Source: CALCCV01 sp964388665 (GTDB taxonomy: Bacteria > Bdellovibrionota > Bdellovibrionia > Bdellovibrionales > Bdellovibrionaceae). Taken from it: DNA of 7,252 nt. The notes under the pieces are model-generated. The model made no database searches and was not told where the DNA came from. It worked only from the letters and a program-made list of their open reading frames with translations. A program made the translations under genes and the position numbers. Positions 6,378 to 7,252 of this stretch are shown here, piece after piece. Each line of letters begins with the position of its first letter. Within the stretch, counting starts at the first letter, position 1. The stretch covers positions 1 through 7,252 of the forward strand of contig CAYMBJ010000129.1 of assembly GCA_964388665.1 (NCBI GenBank). The letters run 5' to 3'.

Positions 6378-6444
6378 TGGCTTGGTTTGTCCAAAAAATT
6401 CCCGAGGAACCTGTAGGGCTGGCTCCAAGCCATCAAGTGCCCTA
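6378..6444. repeat. Nested and competing inverted repeats
   Basis: TGGCTTGG (6378-6385) is perfectly complementary to CCAAGCCA (6425-6432). Alternatively, TAGGGC-TGGCT (6414-6424) pairs with AGCCA (6428-6432) plus GCCCTA (6439-6444), leaving a six-base bulge. A small TTCC-CGA-GGAA hairpin lies inside. The two main folds exclude each other. The strand that is transcribed is unknown. Confidence 0.45.
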
Positions 6445-6593
6445 GTGTGATCGTGCAAAATCTTTATGGTTGTTGAGCAATCTGTCGTTTCGCGACTTGT
6501 GCTGATTTAGTTAAGTCTCGTGAATACGCACTCCTGAACTAAAGGAAGTCGGCACATTATCTGCATGCCTTTAAGAAGCCCGATAAAACCCAG

Positions 6594-6620
6594 ATTGACC
6601 AGAGTTTTTTCTGGTTCAAT
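6594..6620 (+). other. Leader hairpin upstream of the small secreted protein
   Basis: ATTGACCAGA (6594-6603) pairs with TCTGGTTCAAT (6610-6620) with one bulged T, around a GTTTTT loop. It ends ten bases before the GAGGAG ribosome site, so it could influence mRNA stability or translation of the gene at 6642. Confidence 0.4.
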
Positions 6621-6627
6621 TTAACCA
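6612..6627 (+). promoter_or_regulatory. Palindrome TGGTTCAATTTAACCA, possible operator
   Basis: This 16-base palindrome has one mismatched pair and is centred on AATT. It overlaps the right arm of the preceding hairpin and ends three bases before the Shine-Dalgarno sequence. The form suits a dimeric regulator, but no regulator gene lies nearby, and the position so close to the start codon would mean repression by blocking. Confidence 0.28.
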
Positions 6628-6630
6628 AAT

Positions 6631-6636
6631 GAGGAG
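6631..6636 (+). promoter_or_regulatory. Shine-Dalgarno of the small secreted protein gene
   Basis: GAGGAG lies five bases before ATG 6642, a good match and spacing. It supports this short frame as a real gene. Confidence 0.75.
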
Positions 6637-6641
6637 AGCGC

Positions 6642-7058
6642 ATGAAGAACGTATTTGTAGTGATGTTGACAGTATTGGTGGCCCCATTCGCAATGGCCGG
6701 TAAAGGCGAAACTAAGGCAGCGGTCTGTCACTTCACCGAGCCATTTATAAGTGTTTACCTAGACAAAGAGGGAAGAAAGTATCAAATCGTTGAGAAGAGC
6801 CTTAGTGACACTGGCTCTGATCAATCGAAACAACCTATCAATTTTAGTGTTATCGAAACTTCTAAAACTTTGACAGTCACCTATGGTCACCTCGTCGCTC
6901 AACCCAACTCACCAAATTTCAATGTTGAGAAAACAACGCTGACAATTGACAAGACAAAAGAGGGCAACGATGGCATGTCTGACGAAGTTTTTCAATGGAC
7001 AGGCACTCTTGAGCTCACTCCAAATTTCACCGTAGTTGGCGGTTGCAACCCTAAATAG
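6642..7058 (+). CDS. Small exported protein with two cysteines, unknown function
   Basis: This 138-residue protein belongs to no family I recognise. Residues 1-19 form a textbook Sec signal peptide (Lys2, a hydrophobic core VFVVMLTVLVAPF, cut after AMA). No cysteine follows the cut, so it is not a lipoprotein. The mature 119 residues have just two cysteines, one near each end: Cys29 in AVCHFTEPF and Cys135 in GGCNPK. They could form a disulfide that closes the fold. The sequence between alternates polar and hydrophobic residues (FISVYL, KYQIVEK, INFSVIE, KTLTVTYGHL, TTLTID, WTGTLEL), suggesting a small beta sandwich or barrel. It has a good Shine-Dalgarno and is separated by 499 bases from the divergent coiled-coil gene. 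It is followed by a hairpin and the intergenic repeat. Being a real exported protein is likely; any function is open. Confidence 0.85.
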   Translation: MKNVFVVMLTVLVAPFAMAGKGETKAAVCHFTEPFISVYLDKEGRKYQIVEKSLSDTGSDQSKQPINFSVIETSKTLTVTYGHLVAQPNSPNFNVEKTTLTIDKTKEGNDGMSDEVFQWTGTLELTPNFTVVGGCNPK

Positions 7059-7077
7059 GACTCAGCCCCCTAGAGCC

Positions 7078-7096
7078 TTGGCCCGATAAGGGCCGG
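7078..7096 (+). terminator. Hairpin after the small secreted protein gene
   Basis: TTGGCCC, loop GATAA, GGGCCGG form five GC pairs plus two G-T wobbles, starting 20 bases after the stop codon. The position suggests a transcription end. No direct T run follows; the next T-rich stretch (TTTTT) is at 7119-7123, after the repeat. Confidence 0.42.
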
Positions 7097-7097
7097 C

Positions 7098-7115
7098 CTA
7101 GCCTCAACTCGACAA
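7098..7115 (+). repeat. Intergenic repeat, copy 2
   Basis: CTAGCCTCAACTCGACAA differs from copy 1 (2959-2976, minus strand) at one of 18 positions. It also lies shortly after the stop codon of a gene for an exported protein. Unlike copy 1 it is not folded into an inverted repeat. Confidence 0.6.
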
Positions 7116-7252
7116 TAATTTTTGATCATAATCGCTAAAGCTCGCGCCAGCTGTGTGAGGATTAAGAACGATTGCACTGCTATAGCTCAATTCAAATCAA
7201 TTAACAGGCTCCTGAAAAACTCATATTTTTTTGATTTTTTCGGTTTTCAACT

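Larger units (their letters stand above)
6143..6641. other. 499-base intergenic region between divergent genes
   Basis: No convincing gene is seen. Short open frames on both strands (6141-6416 plus, 6203-6436 minus) overlap each other and have no recognisable domain. The region must contain the promoters of both flanking genes, yet I find no good -35/-10 pair. It holds several inverted repeats: 6290-6305, 6296-6332, an 11-base palindrome ATCGAATCGAT at 6361-6371, the cluster at 6378-6444, and 6594-6627. This is longer than the other gaps in this compact window and may hide an untranslated RNA or long leader. Confidence 0.5.

Noticed and set aside
6141..6416. 91-codon plus-strand open frame starting opposite the coiled-coil gene start
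   Set aside because: It has no ribosome site, overlaps the 5' end of the coiled-coil gene and lacks any protein-like pattern.
6203..6436. 77-codon minus-strand open frame in the large gap
   Set aside because: It has only an AGGG-like ribosome site, no recognisable domain and an unconvincing composition. It overlaps the hairpin cluster and an equally long frame on the other strand. It cannot be fully excluded.
6578..6586. GCCCGATAA resembling a FliA (sigma-28) -10 element, also at 7081-7089
   Set aside because: No TAAAGTTT-like -35 element occurs at the right distance upstream. The second copy is part of a hairpin after a stop codon.

Overview
The window reads as ordinary chromosomal DNA from a Gram-negative bacterium. 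Three products carry Sec-type signal peptides for export, two others are polytopic membrane proteins, and the genes are compact and partly overlapping. Base composition is near balanced and slightly AT-rich. The gene mix would suit a Bdellovibrio-like predatory bacterium or a relative in Bdellovibrionota, but this is inference from general resemblance: no gene here is diagnostic. I see no phage, transposase, CRISPR, toxin-antitoxin or RNA gene that I could name.

Left part (1-2900). A minus-strand TerC-like DUF475 membrane protein (55-1089) is divergent from a plus-strand CLC anion transporter (about 1145-2287). The CLC protein carries a GGEVTP motif that recalls the fluoride-exporting CLC-F branch. 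A plus-strand exported YceI-family protein (2395-2895) follows. The gap before it holds two hairpins and a repeated 9-mer.

Middle part (2900-5212). A convergent junction with two strong hairpins (2902-2977) separates yceI from a minus-strand pair. rlmN (3914-5017), a 23S rRNA/tRNA adenine C2 methyltransferase, is followed by a PfkB-family kinase (3031-3951). The kinase appears to start at a TTG codon inside the 3' end of rlmN, with its Shine-Dalgarno sequence also inside rlmN, so the two are probably translationally coupled.

Right part (5213-7252). A minus-strand exported coiled-coil protein (5213-6142) and a plus-strand small exported protein with two cysteines (6642-7058) diverge from a 499-base region. 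That region holds no convincing gene but several inverted repeats. The window ends in 194 non-coding bases. These include a copy of an 18-base motif also found, with one mismatch and in the opposite orientation, after yceI.

Functionally, the window combines envelope and ion-homeostasis genes (DUF475, CLC, YceI and two secreted unknowns) with one RNA-modification/kinase pair. No new multi-gene system is evident. The best leads are the gene overlap, the shared intergenic repeat, the structured 499-base gap and the two unclassified exported proteins.
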